Source: Pelolinea sp.
GTDB taxonomy: Bacteria > Chloroflexota > Anaerolineae > Anaerolineales > Anaerolineaceae
DNA: 64,000 nucleotides
Reading direction: 5' to 3'
Assembly (NCBI GenBank): GCA_012797975.1
Contig: JAAZOD010000012.1
Span: 62,001-126,000, forward strand
Each line of letters begins with the position of its first letter. Position 1 is the first letter of the stretch. Under the pieces are notes generated by a model, which was not told where the DNA came from, did no database searches, and saw nothing but the letters and a program-made list of their open reading frames with translations. A program made the translations under genes and the position numbers. This document shows positions 51,706 through 61,739 of this stretch, in pieces.

Positions 51706-52674
51706 ATGAAATATGATTTGCCCATCGAGGAATTAAAGACCTATCTGCCGGTCCGCACAGAACCGGATGACTTTGATAATTTCTGGAAAGAGACCCTTGC
51801 TGATGCGCGTAGCTTTCCACTGAACGCCATCCATCAACCGGCGGATTATCATTTGCGTACCATTGATAGCTATGACGTAACCTTTAATGGGTATCACGGA
51901 CAACCTATTAAAGGTTGGCTGTTGCTGCCCCATGAGCGTAATGGCTCTTTGCCCTGCGTAGTGGAATACATTGGATATGGCAGCGGGCGCAGCACTCCTT
52001 ATACATGGCTTTTATGGAGCAGTCTTGGCTATGCTCATTTTGTAATGGATACTCGAGGCCAGGGCGGCACTTGGTTTCCGGGGGATACCCCTGATGTGGA
52101 GATCGATGGAGGAAACCCTCAGTACCCCGGTTTCTTAACCAGAGGGATCTTCGATCCGAAGACCTATTATTATCGCAGGGTTTTTACCGATGGTGTTCGT
52201 GCTATTGAAGCAGCGCGATCTTTTCCAGAGATCGATAAGGAGAAGATTGTTGTAGCGGGAGGAAGCCAGGGTGGGGGCATTGCGCTTGCGGTGAGCGGCT
52301 TGGTGGATACGATTGTGGCGACTATGGCGGATGTGCCGTTTCTGTGCAATTTCCGTCGGGCTGCCGAAGTCACTGATTCGATGCCTTATAATGAGCTTGC
52401 ACAATTCTGCCATGTTTATCGAGATAAACTCGATGTGGTATTTAATACACTCTCCTATTTCGATGGGATGAATTTTGCGGTTAGGGCAAAATCAAAAGCA
52501 TTGTTCTCGGTAGGTCTGATGGATACCATTTGTCCTCCTTCGACCGTTTTTTCTGCATACAACTATTATGCTGGCCCAAAACAAATGAAAGTTTGGGAAT
52601 TTAATGGTCATGAGGGGGGCGAAATTTATCAGATACCCCACAAGATCGAATTTTTAAAGGAATGTTTGGGATAG
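51706..52674 (+). CDS. CE7 acetylxylan esterase / cephalosporin-C deacetylase
   Basis: 322-residue alpha/beta-hydrolase that removes acetyl groups from oligosaccharides, usually as a cytoplasmic hexamer. RGQGGTW, nucleophile Ser187 in GGSQGGG, Asp in [10 protein letters not shown] and His in NGHEGG give the CE7 set. No signal peptide, consistent with acting on imported acetylated sugars. ATG 51706 follows AGCGGAGGG. It lies between the isomerase fusion and the sugar kinase. Confidence 0.92.
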   Translation: MKYDLPIEELKTYLPVRTEPDDFDNFWKETLADARSFPLNAIHQPADYHLRTIDSYDVTFNGYHGQPIKGWLLLPHERNGSLPCVVEYIGYGSGRSTPYTWLLWSSLGYAHFVMDTRGQGGTWFPGDTPDVEIDGGNPQYPGFLTRGIFDPKTYYYRRVFTDGVRAIEAARSFPEIDKEKIVVAGGSQGGGIALAVSGLVDTIVATMADVPFLCNFRRAAEVTDSMPYNELAQFCHVYRDKLDVVFNTLSYFDGMNFAVRAKSKALFSVGLMDTICPPSTVFSAYNYYAGPKQMKVWEFNGHEGGEIYQIPHKIEFLKECLG

Positions 52675-52721
52675 ATCTATTTATCAATTGTTTGTTGCGA
52701 TTAATTATCAGGAGGTATCCT

Positions 52722-53714
52722 ATGAAAGAATGTGTTTTGGGAATTGATGGTGGTGGTACAAAGACGCGGGCAGCCATCATGGATGGCGAAGGGAATATCC
52801 TTGGAATATCCGTCGGAAAAACATCGAATTATGATGATATTGGGATTGAAGCGGCACAGGAGAATATCAAGCAGGTTGTAGAAAGCGCGCAGCAAAAGGC
52901 GGGCATTGGGAATGACCCGTTTCAGGCTGCCTTTTTGGGGATTGGAGGGGTCTGCTCAGAATCCGATCGGGCTATCGTGAAGAGAATGGCGGTGAACCTT
53001 CATCTGGCTCCCGAGAAAGAAATTGGGGTTGACCATGATATTCGCATTGCACTGGCAGGAGGTCTCTCAGGCCGTCCGGGCATTGTCCAAATTGCGGGTA
53101 CGGGATCTTCTTGTTATGGCAGAAATGCCGAAGGGAATAGTTGGCGGTCCGGTGGATGGGGGCCGCTTCTAGCTGATGAAGGAAGTGGTTACTGGTTCGG
53201 GATTGAAGCCATGAAAGCTGCCACGCGCGCCTCCGATGGTCACTCGCAGCCGACTGCGTTGTTACCTTCTGTGTTGAAATTTCTTGAGATATCGAACATC
53301 GATTCGATCATGCATCGGGTATATGTTCAAAAAATGTCACGATCAGAGATCGCATCGTTAAGCCCTCTGGTAATCAGCGCTGCCAAAGATGGAGATACAG
53401 TCAGTTTGGAAATTGTCAATAATGGAATTCAATGCATGGCAGAATGTGTTTCCATCGTTGCACAGAAACTTGATTTGATGGAGCACTGTGAACTTTCTTT
53501 GACCGGAGGAGTCTTTCAAGCGGGCGATTTCATCATCGAGCGGATGCGCACTGCTGTTCAAGAACGAATTCCTGGCTGCAAAGTGATGATGGCAGAACTG
53601 CCACCTGTGATAGGGTCGTGCCTTTTGGCCCTTCAATCCCTGAAAATTCAATTATCCGCTGTGAAAATTCAAGATCTCCAAAAAACAGCGGCAGTTTTAT
53701 GCACAGATGTCTAA
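52722..53714 (+). CDS. BadF/BadG-family sugar kinase, N-acetylglucosamine-kinase-like
   Basis: 330-residue ASKHA ATPase. DGGGTKTRAAI is the phosphate-1 loop, IAGTGSSCYG the phosphate-2 region, and SGGWGPLLADEGSGYW is typical of GlcNAc kinases. ATG 52722 follows AGGAGG; the longer in-frame start at 52662 overlaps the esterase. It would phosphorylate the hexose or amino sugar freed from the imported compound. It is the last gene of the operon. Confidence 0.88.
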   Translation: MKECVLGIDGGGTKTRAAIMDGEGNILGISVGKTSNYDDIGIEAAQENIKQVVESAQQKAGIGNDPFQAAFLGIGGVCSESDRAIVKRMAVNLHLAPEKEIGVDHDIRIALAGGLSGRPGIVQIAGTGSSCYGRNAEGNSWRSGGWGPLLADEGSGYWFGIEAMKAATRASDGHSQPTALLPSVLKFLEISNIDSIMHRVYVQKMSRSEIASLSPLVISAAKDGDTVSLEIVNNGIQCMAECVSIVAQKLDLMEHCELSLTGGVFQAGDFIIERMRTAVQERIPGCKVMMAELPPVIGSCLLALQSLKIQLSAVKIQDLQKTAAVLCTDV

Positions 53715-53792
53715 AAGTGTTGAGTCAGAGGCAAATACTCCCCCTTTTCAAACTTTACGCAATCTGATAAGATAAGCCCCGCTCTTCATGGA

Positions 53793-53824
53793 AAAACCTC
53801 GGCAAAGCAAAGCCGGGTTTTTTA
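53793..53824 (+). terminator. Terminator upstream of typA
   Basis: AACCTCGGC and GCCGGGTT pair with one bulged T around an AAAGCAAA loop, followed by T. It lies 80 bases after the kinase stop and 20 before typA, so it may end the glycan operon or attenuate typA. Confidence 0.65.
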
Positions 53825-53843
53825 ATGGAGAAAGAAGGTTTTT

Positions 53844-55706
53844 ATGGTTATTGAAAGAACCGATATACGAAATATTGCCATTATTGCCCATGTTGATCAT
53901 GGAAAAACCACCTTGGTTGATGGCTTGCTGCGGCAAGCGAACACGTTTCGTGAAAACCAACAGGTGGCAGAACGTGTCATGGATTCCAACGACCTGGAAC
54001 GTGAACGTGGAATCACCATTTTGGCGAAGAACACTGCCATCTCGGTGTATGACCCGGTTGCCAAACAGCAAGTGAAGATCAATATTGTCGATACTCCTGG
54101 ACATGCTGATTTTGGCGGAGAAGTGGAACGGGTGATGAACATGGTGGATGGCGTTCTGCTGCTGGTGGATGCAGCAGAGGGCCCCATGCCGCAAACCCGT
54201 TTCGTGTTGAAAAAGGCCCTCGAAATGGGGCACAAGGCGATCGTGGTCATCAACAAAGTGGATCGCAAGGATGCGGAACCGGAACGGGCATTGAACCAAA
54301 CCTTTGATCTTTTCATTGATCTGGGTGCGACGAATGAACAGGCAGATTTCCCGGTGATCTTCGCCAGCGCCACTTCAGCGCGGGCTGGATTGACCCCCGA
54401 ATTAGGTCCTGATCTGCAGCCATTGTTTTCCACCATTCTGCGCTATATCCCCGCACCGAAAGTGGATATCGACGCTCCGTACCGCATGCTGGTCACCAAC
54501 TTGGGTTACGATGATTACCGCGGCGTGACTGCCATGGGCCGCATTTATGCAGGTAAAATCCATGTCGGGCAATCTTTGACGAGGATCACCCTGAATGGAG
54601 AACAGATCCCTGAGACAGCCCAATACCTGTATATCCATAAAGGATTGGAACGTATTGAAGTGGAAGAAGCGGCAGCGGGTGAAATCATCACCCTGGCAGG
54701 GCTGGAGGGGATTGCCATTGGTGAAACACTGGCCGATCCTGAACACCCTGACCCGCTGCCACCCATCCGCGTGGAAGAACCCACGGTGCGCATGACCTTT
54801 GGCGTGAACACCTCCCCATTCTCCGGCAGAGAAGGGCGTTGGGGCACCTCCCGCAAATTACGGGAGCGGCTGTTCGCAGAATTGCGCATCAATGTGGCTT
54901 TGCGAGTGGAAGAAACTGAGAGCACCGATTCCTTCCTGGTCTCTGGAAGAGGTGAACTGCATCTGGCCATCTTGATCGAAACCATGCGCCGTGAGGGATA
55001 TGAATTTCAAGTGTCTCGACCCGAGGTGATTTATCACAAGGATAAAGATGGCAACCTGCTGGAACCCTATGAGGAAGTGTACATTGAAACCAGTGCCGAT
55101 ACGGTGGGCACGGTGGTTGAAATGCTGGGAAAACGGCATGGCTCCATGAAAGACATGCAGGAAAATACCGATGGAAGCGTGCGGATCGTTTATATCGTTC
55201 CAACGCGCGGATTGCTCGGTTTTCGCTACCAGTTCCTGACCGCCACGCGCGGATTGGGCGTGATGAACACTCTTTTCCACGGGTATGACGTGACCTCCGG
55301 CCCTCTGGCAACCCGCTATACCGGGTCGCTGGTGGCATGGGAGACGGGCGTTACCAGCACGTACGGATTGAAAAACGCTGAGGATCGCGGCACGCTCTTC
55401 TATGGAGCGGGAGTGGATGTCTATGAAGGTATGGTGATCGGCGAATATACCCGACCGGGTGACCTGACCATCAACGTGTGCAAGCAAAAGCACCTGACCA
55501 ATATGCGCTCTTCCAATAAAGATATCGAGATCCGGCTAACCCCGCCACGGGAGATGAGTCTGGATGAAGCGATCGAATACCTGGCAGATGATGAGCTGCT
55601 GGAGGTAACGCCGGCGGCCTATCGCATTCGTAAACGCATTCTGGATAGCGAAGAGCGGGGCAAACTGGTGAAAAACGCCAGAAAAGCGCTTGAAGAAGAA
55701 GAATAG
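53844..55706 (+). CDS. typA: Ribosome-binding translational GTPase TypA/BipA
   Basis: 620-residue EF-G-like GTPase that acts in ribosome assembly, stress and cold adaptation. G1 is [11 protein letters not shown]2 includes RERGITI, G3 [12 protein letters not shown]4 NKVD, and G5 SATSARAG. The BipA-specific C-terminal domain (about 485-605) has [21 protein letters not shown] 53844 follows GGAGAAAGAAGG. A hairpin terminator follows directly. Confidence 0.97.
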   Translation: MVIERTDIRNIAIIAHVDHGKTTLVDGLLRQANTFRENQQVAERVMDSNDLERERGITILAKNTAISVYDPVAKQQVKINIVDTPGHADFGGEVERVMNMVDGVLLLVDAAEGPMPQTRFVLKKALEMGHKAIVVINKVDRKDAEPERALNQTFDLFIDLGATNEQADFPVIFASATSARAGLTPELGPDLQPLFSTILRYIPAPKVDIDAPYRMLVTNLGYDDYRGVTAMGRIYAGKIHVGQSLTRITLNGEQIPETAQYLYIHKGLERIEVEEAAAGEIITLAGLEGIAIGETLADPEHPDPLPPIRVEEPTVRMTFGVNTSPFSGREGRWGTSRKLRERLFAELRINVALRVEETESTDSFLVSGRGELHLAILIETMRREGYEFQVSRPEVIYHKDKDGNLLEPYEEVYIETSADTVGTVVEMLGKRHGSMKDMQENTDGSVRIVYIVPTRGLLGFRYQFLTATRGLGVMNTLFHGYDVTSGPLATRYTGSLVAWETGVTSTYGLKNAEDRGTLFYGAGVDVYEGMVIGEYTRPGDLTINVCKQKHLTNMRSSNKDIEIRLTPPREMSLDEAIEYLADDELLEVTPAAYRIRKRILDSEERGKLVKNARKALEEEE

Positions 55707-55717
55707 GAAAATGAGAA

Positions 55718-55744
55718 GAGCGGTGAATTGCACCGCTCTTTTTA
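55718..55744 (+). terminator. Terminator shared by typA and the heliorhodopsin gene
   Basis: AGAGCGGTG (55718-55726) pairs with CACCGCTCT (55732-55740), then TTTT. A-rich bases on the other side allow it to work in both directions between convergent genes. Confidence 0.8.
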
Positions 55745-55748
55745 TGGT

Positions 55749-56534
55749 TTATACAGGAGCCAGCGTTCCGGCAAAGATCTGCCAGGCCAGCGCGGTCTTG
55801 GCGACCAAACTCAGGATGATATACACACGTTCGCCGTAGAGGTAATTCTTCCAGCGCCCGACCTTTTTATATTGAAGAAGCATATTTATCGCGAAACTGT
55901 CGAAGAACACAAAGATGGTCGGTATGATGGCGTACACGAAAGCTGGCGGTTTGGCATCAGAGGATGATAGCGCACTCAAGAAATAGAGCACGATCACAAT
56001 CCAGGGAACGATACCCGCGATGCTTCCATAGACGAAAGCATGCCAGTCCGTTTTTTCGGTGGTCTGATTGTGGCGTTCCATCATGATCCCGAAGAAGTTC
56101 ATCATGGCATTGATGCCGAACATCAGGATCATACTGCCCAGGTCCCAGATCCCGACCAGCATGCCGATCAACACAATCATTAATGAGGAACTGAGAGCAT
56201 ACTCATAGAAGCGAACCGGGTTCATCCCCTTCTTGAGATTTTTGACGTATGTTGAATAGCCGACTGTTGCCAGGTAGAAATGGGCCACTGCAGAGATGAG
56301 CAGAAACACTGCCACTGCGGGTCCAAAGGGAAGCTCATACAGCAGTTTTGGGTCAGGGGTAAGAGAACGGGAGGAAAGATCGAATTTCAAAAAATTTGTA
56401 TAAATAGGATACGTTGTATCATTGCTCACCACCCACATGAACACACCTTGAATGAGGTGCAGAAAGCCCATGATGAGGTTGAACTTTCTCAAACCCCGGT
56501 AAGTCTTTTCGTCTTGTACATTCTTTTCAGACAT
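55749..56534 (-). CDS. Heliorhodopsin
   Basis: 261-residue seven-helix membrane protein. The last helix has LSLVAKTALAWQIFAGTL, with Lys246 as the expected retinal Schiff-base lysine. Helix three has RFYEYALSSS, with Glu111 the expected counterion; DLGSMILMFG and MMERHNQ are also heliorhodopsin-like. Type 1 pumps carry different motifs, so ion pumping is not expected. ATG 56534 follows AAAGGAG. Heliorhodopsins are known in Chloroflexota, for example Bellilinea. No retinal or carotenoid gene is in the window, so chromophore origin is unknown. TATAAT boxes lie upstream without a clear -35. Function in cells is unsettled. Confidence 0.92.
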   Translation of the reverse strand: MSEKNVQDEKTYRGLRKFNLIMGFLHLIQGVFMWVVSNDTTYPIYTNFLKFDLSSRSLTPDPKLLYELPFGPAVAVFLLISAVAHFYLATVGYSTYVKNLKKGMNPVRFYEYALSSSLMIVLIGMLVGIWDLGSMILMFGINAMMNFFGIMMERHNQTTEKTDWHAFVYGSIAGIVPWIVIVLYFLSALSSSDAKPPAFVYAIIPTIFVFFDSFAINMLLQYKKVGRWKNYLYGERVYIILSLVAKTALAWQIFAGTLAPV

Positions 56535-56800
56535 ATTAATTCTCCTTTCTTATTGTTCATTATACAGAATATTATAATAGGATGAATAAGCTCAAAATAA
56601 TCTGATAAATCATTAATAGAGTCATCTATCCCAAAATTGATGATGAATTTTCCATTCAAACATTGAATTTCGGGATGACCATAGTAACCACAGCCCGTTA
56701 CCAAAGTGACAGCGCTTTTGTTATTTGTTATATACCAGTTTTTTGCTTGAACGCAGTAGAATGGGTGAGTTGTAAAAACTGGATAAGGAATGAGAAGATA

Positions 56801-57661
56801 ATGAAAATCGTAACGGATTCCGGCACTGATTCGCGCTCATTGAATACGGATGGTTTTGAGATCCATGAATTATCGTTGAAGGTCAATATTGGCGAAAAGA
56901 CCTATCTCGACGGACAGGGGGTGGATCTGAATGGTTTTTACACCATGATGGATCAAAGTGAGGATTTGCCTAAAACCTCGCAACCAGCGGTGGGTGATTT
57001 TGTGGAATTGTATAAAAAACTAGCGAAAGAAGATAAGGATATTCTTTCCATTCATATTTCATCAGGCTTGAGCGGTACTGTGAACGCTGCGCGCACTGCA
57101 GCGGAAATGGTGCCCGAAGCCAATGTAACCGTGGTGGATACCAAAACGCTTTCGGTTGGTTCTGGTTGGCAGGTCATCACCGCAGCCAAAGCCGTTGCAG
57201 CTGGTTGGACAAAAGATCAAATTGTGCCCCTTCTCAACCGGATCGCAGCGTCGAGCCGAACGATCTACACCCTGCAGGAGTTGAAATATTTGATCAATGG
57301 CGGACGCATCAGCCATATGAAGGGTCTGCTGGCTTCGATCCTGAACATCAAACCCTTGATCGGAGTGGACAGGGAGAAGGGGAATTATGTGCAGGTAGGG
57401 CAGAGCCGATCGTTCAAATCTGCTTTGCAGGGCTTGGTGAACCTGATTACAAACGGTTTCAAGTCGAACGATAAAATGGTTGCCCAGGTGGTGCACGCGG
57501 CCAACCTGGAAGGTGCTGAATCGTTACAAGACCAGGTGGATGCCATCTTTAAGCCCATCTGGTACCCCATTTGCCAACTTTCCCTGGTGCTGGGAGCGCA
57601 TACCGGGTCCAGCCTGGTAGGCATTTGCTATGCACCCGCATCGGTCTTCGAAGGATTCTAA
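56801..57661 (+). CDS. DegV/FakB-family fatty-acid-binding protein
   Basis: 286 residues. The start MKIVTDSGTDS, SQPAVGDFVELY, SIHISSGLSGTVNAA and the C-terminal LVLGAHTGSSLVGI are DegV landmarks. These proteins bind a fatty acid and present it to FakA kinase or act in lipid handling. ATG 56801 is chosen because the family begins with this strand; a longer in-frame start at 56663 has no likely coding sequence. It ends in a strong terminator. Confidence 0.9.
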   Translation: MKIVTDSGTDSRSLNTDGFEIHELSLKVNIGEKTYLDGQGVDLNGFYTMMDQSEDLPKTSQPAVGDFVELYKKLAKEDKDILSIHISSGLSGTVNAARTAAEMVPEANVTVVDTKTLSVGSGWQVITAAKAVAAGWTKDQIVPLLNRIAASSRTIYTLQELKYLINGGRISHMKGLLASILNIKPLIGVDREKGNYVQVGQSRSFKSALQGLVNLITNGFKSNDKMVAQVVHAANLEGAESLQDQVDAIFKPIWYPICQLSLVLGAHTGSSLVGICYAPASVFEGF

Positions 57662-57663
57662 AA

Positions 57664-57698
57664 AATAAAGAAGAGGTTTGAAAAACCTCTTCTTTATT
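57664..57698 (+). terminator. Bidirectional terminator between degV-like and XRE genes
   Basis: AATAAAGAAGAGGTTT and AAACCTCTTCTTTATT form a perfect 16-bp stem with a 3-base loop. Confidence 0.9.
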
Positions 57699-57728
57699 AA
57701 TTTTTGACTTCGCAATCCTGTTGGGTCT

Positions 57729-57932
57729 TCATTCTTCAAGAAAAACAAACAAGTCTTCAACGGTTGTATGAAAGACATGTGCTATATCCATAGCCAGCTT
57801 CAAGGATGGGTTGTACTTGCCATTTTCCAGATATACTATGGTTTCGCGCCGCACATGGACCAGTTCGGCCAATTCACCCTGCGTCAAATCGAACTTGGCA
57901 CGGTATTCTTTCATCCTTGTTTTAATATGCAT
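57729..57932 (-). CDS. Small XRE-family helix-turn-helix regulator
   Basis: 67-residue single-domain regulator. The helix-turn-helix is [22 protein letters not shown] (given in part, residues 15-36), and [15 protein letters not shown] follows as in YozG/Rgg-like small regulators. It begins 3 bases after the stop of the upstream membrane-protein gene, so the two are translated together. Such pairs may sense membrane state; the target is unknown. Confidence 0.88.
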   Translation of the reverse strand: MHIKTRMKEYRAKFDLTQGELAELVHVRRETIVYLENGKYNPSLKLAMDIAHVFHTTVEDLFVFLEE

Positions 57933-57935
57933 GGC

Positions 57936-58274
57936 TCATGCCCCTTTTAATTCTTTATACTCAGAGACCACCATGCGAATAATGAAAACCGCGGTCGATA
58001 TCGAAAAGCTGAGCGCAAGCCCTTTTACCAGGTATGACATGTTGTTCGTCAGTGCTGTTGTGGTTATGGTGAGAAGCTGTACAATCAAGCCAGTGAAAAA
58101 AGCGGGGGTGGCTGCTTTTTGCACATTCAACTGAAACAGTTCGTCGTACCTGACTGTAAAATAACGGAAGAACACAAAGTATGCAAAAAAAGCCAGATAA
58201 CCTTTATTCTCCGTAACGATCCCAAGGATGCCCAGCACTCCTATCAACCCTAAATAACCAAGTTTATTTTTCAT
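57936..58274 (-). CDS. Small membrane protein (DUF3796-like) paired with the XRE regulator
   Basis: 112 residues with about four hydrophobic helices and a short charged end (SEYKELKGA). The N-terminal LGYLGLIGVLGILGI segment and central FRYFTVRYDELF resemble DUF3796 proteins, which are commonly next to XRE genes. ATG 58274 has GGAG seven bases upstream and is preferred over a start at 58304. Function unknown. Confidence 0.75.
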   Translation of the reverse strand: MKNKLGYLGLIGVLGILGIVTENKGYLAFFAYFVFFRYFTVRYDELFQLNVQKAATPAFFTGLIVQLLTITTTALTNNMSYLVKGLALSFSISTAVFIIRMVVSEYKELKGA

Positions 58275-58380
58275 TTTATTTCTCCAAAGTGAACTATTTA
58301 TCATAATTAGTTAGAAATATATCACAATCAATACGAAAGTCAAGGGATGATAGGAAAAAGAACCTTCATTTGATTAAATA

Positions 58381-58414
58381 AAAAACGGATCGCTGAAATT
58401 TGCGATCCGTTTTT
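58381..58414 (-). terminator. Terminator of the MttB-Yhf operon
   Basis: AAAAACGGATCGC (58381-58393) and GCGATCCGTTTTT (58402-58414) form a 13-bp stem. On the minus strand it ends in TTTTTTATTT. Confidence 0.88.
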
Positions 58415-58430
58415 CGTCATTTTTTCGATC

Positions 58431-59066
58431 CTAGATGCTCATCAGTTCTTTGGCTTTTTCTACTGCGATCGAGGAATTCTGAGCGTATCCGTCCGCACCG
58501 ATGGTCTGAGCATATTTTTCATTCAATGGCGCACCGCCCACCATGATCTTGACCTGATCGCGCAAGCCGGCTTGTTGGATGGCATCAATGATCTCCGGCA
58601 TTTGCGGCATAGTGGTGGTGAGCAGGGAAGATAATCCCAGCAGGTCGGGCTTGTGGGTGACGATTGCGTCGAGGAAGGTCTCTTTGCTTACATCCACACC
58701 CAGATCGATGACCTCAAAGCCAGCTCCCTGCAGCATGATGGAAACCAGGTTTTTCCCAATGTCATGCAGGTCACCCTTCACGGTTCCCAGTATGACTTTG
58801 CCGGGTGATTTGATTTTTTGTGAAACCAGCAGCGGTTTGAGCAATTCCATGCCTGCCTGCATGGCTCGTGATGCAACCAGCACTTCAGGGATAAAAAGGT
58901 CTCCTGCTTTGAAATCTTTTCCTACATGGTCCATTCCCGCCATCAGCCCTTTTTCAAGGATCTCCAGCGCAGTATTTCCCTCCTCGATGGCAAGTTTGGT
59001 CTGGGCGACCACCGTGTTCTGGTCGCCATCATAAATGGCATTGGCTATGGTTGAAAAGTTGTTCAT
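58431..59066 (-). CDS. Corrinoid protein, methyltransferase partner (MttC/MtbC type)
   Basis: 211-residue cobalamin-binding shuttle. A helical cap domain (1-85) is followed by the Rossmann domain with GDLHDIG, where His101 is the lower cobalt ligand, then SSLLTTTMPQM and VGGAPL. It accepts a methyl group from the MttB-type protein encoded 16 bases upstream. The methylcobalamin:acceptor enzyme and corrinoid activase are not in the window. It is the last gene in the operon. Confidence 0.93.
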   Translation of the reverse strand: MNNFSTIANAIYDGDQNTVVAQTKLAIEEGNTALEILEKGLMAGMDHVGKDFKAGDLFIPEVLVASRAMQAGMELLKPLLVSQKIKSPGKVILGTVKGDLHDIGKNLVSIMLQGAGFEVIDLGVDVSKETFLDAIVTHKPDLLGLSSLLTTTMPQMPEIIDAIQQAGLRDQVKIMVGGAPLNEKYAQTIGADGYAQNSSIAVEKAKELMSI

Positions 59067-59082
59067 TTCTCTTCTCCTTGTT

Positions 59083-60519
59083 TTATGATTTGTGCTGTGA
59101 AATGGTCGAATTCATTTCGCGCAAGAGGGCTGCGATATTCTCTGCAATGGAATCATCCACCACGCGGGTAGTGCCTTTGGCCAGCATATTCTGCACCTGT
59201 TCATGCGCCGCATCAGTGATGGATGTGAAACCTTTTTCTATGTATTGCTGATTTCCGGACCGGTAACAGATCTTGGAGGTGTACAGTTCCTGGCGGGCAT
59301 GCATGCGCGTATGATCCTCCAGGAGATAATTCCCTCCTGGACCAACTTTCTGGATGAGGTCCAGTGCGTTGGTCTCATCGGATACATTGATTCCGCGCAT
59401 TATGCGGAAAATATTCCCCAGAATGGTGTTATCGATGACCAATTGCTCATAACTGGAAGTTAAGGCGTCTTCCATTAACCCGGCTGCGGCGATCAGATTT
59501 GCTCCAGCCAACACTGGCAAGAGACCGTTCAACGCTTTTTCGAACCCATTTTGCGGATCAAAGGCAAAAGTGCTGGTTCCCAGACCGTAGACATCCGAAC
59601 AGATGCCATATTTTTTGGCGAGCTGCACAATGGCAGTGGACATCAATCCCATTTCCACCGAACCGAATGTGGCTGTGCCGGTGCGCATATCCATGGGAAT
59701 AGGGCGGGTGGTATATTTCACCTGGCAGCCAGGATGAATGATCTGAACAAGCACCAGGCCGGTCAGGAATTCAGCGTTTTGCTGAATGAGAGTACCCGCC
59801 AAACTGACAGGGCTGGTGCCACCGCTTACCGGGCAGGGAGCGATGGCGACCGGCAATCCGATCTCTGCATATTTCATCAAGATCGCTGTTGTCGATTCGG
59901 AATAGTTCAACGGGCTGGCAGGGCAGACGCTGCCCCAAATGAATGGCTTTGCCAAAAAAGCATCATAACTGCCGCTTACCAAACTGACCAGGCGCAAAAT
60001 GGTATCAAGGTTTTTGATGCTGTAAGCTGAAACCCCGTATGGCTTGACGGTATATTGAAGCATGCAGGCGGCGGTATGGATATCCCGAATTTCGGCAGGA
60101 AATTCTTGAGGATATACCACCGGCCGGCAAACATGGATATTTTCCAGCGAATCGATTAACCCGGTCGCCAGAATGAGGTCTTGTTCGGTTGCATCCCGAG
60201 AGATCCCCAATGCATAATCGTGGATGCGCACGCAGCCGCCCACATTATGACCGTATGTTTTACCATTATTTAGGTCATAACTTTCGCTCCCTGAGCGATC
60301 CCACACGATGAACGAGTGGGAAACTTTCGATAGGGCATATTCGATCAGGTTATCAGGGATCCAGACCATTTGTGCATCATGATCGACCTTCGCTCCGGCT
60401 TTATCGAAGATCTGGAGCGCCTTGCTGTTCTTGATCTTCACACCGACCGTCGAAAGGACCTTGCGGGAATCCTGCTCGATCCTTTCCAATTCACTTTCTG
60501 ATAATAGTTCAAATTTCAT
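59083..60519 (-). CDS. MttB-superfamily methyltransferase, non-pyrrolysine
   Basis: 478-residue TIM-barrel methyltransferase of the trimethylamine methyltransferase family. The whole family length is read without an in-frame UAG, so this is not a pyrrolysine enzyme. Non-Pyl members such as MtgB and MtcB demethylate glycine betaine, carnitine or similar quaternary amines to a corrinoid protein. Visible family features include CRPVVYPQEFPAEIRD, NGLLPVLAGANLI and NYLLEDHTRMHAR. Its start overlaps the end of the YhfW-like gene by 11 bases. Substrate not determined. Confidence 0.9.
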   Translation of the reverse strand: MKFELLSESELERIEQDSRKVLSTVGVKIKNSKALQIFDKAGAKVDHDAQMVWIPDNLIEYALSKVSHSFIVWDRSGSESYDLNNGKTYGHNVGGCVRIHDYALGISRDATEQDLILATGLIDSLENIHVCRPVVYPQEFPAEIRDIHTAACMLQYTVKPYGVSAYSIKNLDTILRLVSLVSGSYDAFLAKPFIWGSVCPASPLNYSESTTAILMKYAEIGLPVAIAPCPVSGGTSPVSLAGTLIQQNAEFLTGLVLVQIIHPGCQVKYTTRPIPMDMRTGTATFGSVEMGLMSTAIVQLAKKYGICSDVYGLGTSTFAFDPQNGFEKALNGLLPVLAGANLIAAAGLMEDALTSSYEQLVIDNTILGNIFRIMRGINVSDETNALDLIQKVGPGGNYLLEDHTRMHARQELYTSKICYRSGNQQYIEKGFTSITDAAHEQVQNMLAKGTTRVVDDSIAENIAALLREMNSTISQHKS

Positions 60520-61729
60520 TTTTTCCTCTGCTTATTTCTGTGATGAATGATCTTCCATCCTGAGTTTTGGGAAGATCGAAGTATTGAACGAGGGAGGCGC
60601 CACAATCTGCCAGGCATTCCCTCATCCCCAATGACATTGCATGAAAAGAAGGTGAATAAACCAGGAGCGGGGTCATTTCCCTGGTGTGCAATCCGGTCCT
60701 TAAGCCCGGGTCGTTTCCATGGTCGGCGGTGATGATGAAGAGGTCTTCATTTTCCATCTGGGAGAGAAAAATGGTAAGGAATCGGTCCGTTGTTTCAAGG
60801 ATATCTGCAAACCGATCGGTTTCTCCGCCGTGGGCTGCCAGATCAGTTTCTTGTGCGGTTGCTGCGATCAACCCTTTTTCTATGGAATGAAACTGGGTCT
60901 GTATGCAATCCAGCAATTCTTGTGTTTCTACGATCGGATTGCGTTCCGCTTCCTCGCATTCGATCAAATCGGCCATTTTCCCATCCAGGAACACCGGGAT
61001 ATTGGCATGTGCGACGATGGATGCTGCCTGAAAGCGTGGATCAACTCCGAAGCCGATGTGTTTCACACATAGATTTTCATTGTAAACGCCAATAGCCGGG
61101 CTGTTTACACCTACCTGACCATTCTTGCGACATTCTACATGTTCCAGAATTTTTGTCAGGGTCAGGCCGGGGCCGCCAAAAACAATCACCCGGGCAACCT
61201 GAACATTTCTGCGCACAAGCATGCCTATTTCCACGGCTTTGCGAAAATCAATCAGGTCTGTGCAAACCGTGAGGTTGATGTTTTGCCCGGCATCCGCTTC
61301 CAGGTTATCGCCGATGATGATCGCCTCATTGACGCACAACAGCGGTTTCCCTGCCAACGGACGTGTGACCCGATCGGCATGTTCTGTGAGGATTTTTTCG
61401 AGTTCGTCAACTTTATCCCACATCAATGTCTTCTGCGGATCGAGCGGTATGGCACCCATGATCTCTTGATGCCCCAGGTAGCTATCTGCTCCCTGGTATG
61501 CCAGCTTGCACCAGCCCCAACTGGCTGAATTTTTCTTTGACTGCCGCTCTTTCCGATTCAGACAATCTAGTAAACCTAGATTAACCAGGGTGGGGATTTC
61601 AAGTCCCGGCCTATGCCGCAGGATGCACCCCAGAGTGTTCGCATGAACATCCTGTGGCCTGGTATTTTTTACATCAGGCATTGCTCCAATGCCCAGACCA
61701 TCCAGTACAAGTAAAACTGCGCGTTTCAT
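60509..61729 (-). CDS. YhfW-like phosphopentomutase homologue
   Basis: 406-residue alkaline-phosphatase-superfamily metalloenzyme. The start MKRAVLLVLDGLGIGAMPD and the end TADHGNDP with HTREMTPLLVY match phosphopentomutase. In DeoB the phosphorylated Thr directly precedes GHWE. Here the segment reads DSYLGHQEIMG, with Leu at that place, so ordinary phosphopentomutase activity is doubtful. E. coli YhfW has the same GHQEIMG form, as I recall it. ATG 61729 is ten bases after the YhfX-like stop. Confidence 0.8.
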   Translation of the reverse strand: MKRAVLLVLDGLGIGAMPDVKNTRPQDVHANTLGCILRHRPGLEIPTLVNLGLLDCLNRKERQSKKNSASWGWCKLAYQGADSYLGHQEIMGAIPLDPQKTLMWDKVDELEKILTEHADRVTRPLAGKPLLCVNEAIIIGDNLEADAGQNINLTVCTDLIDFRKAVEIGMLVRRNVQVARVIVFGGPGLTLTKILEHVECRKNGQVGVNSPAIGVYNENLCVKHIGFGVDPRFQAASIVAHANIPVFLDGKMADLIECEEAERNPIVETQELLDCIQTQFHSIEKGLIAATAQETDLAAHGGETDRFADILETTDRFLTIFLSQMENEDLFIITADHGNDPGLRTGLHTREMTPLLVYSPSFHAMSLGMRECLADCGASLVQYFDLPKTQDGRSFITEISRGKNEI

Positions 61730-61739
61730 TGCTTCACAC

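Noticed and set aside
54858-55493. 211-codon open frame antisense to typA
   Set aside because: Fully inside a highly conserved gene, with no ribosome site and no protein-like features.
59083-60519. Possible pyrrolysine (UAG) codon in the MttB gene
   Set aside because: The full-length frame is read through with no in-frame UAG, so no recoding is needed.
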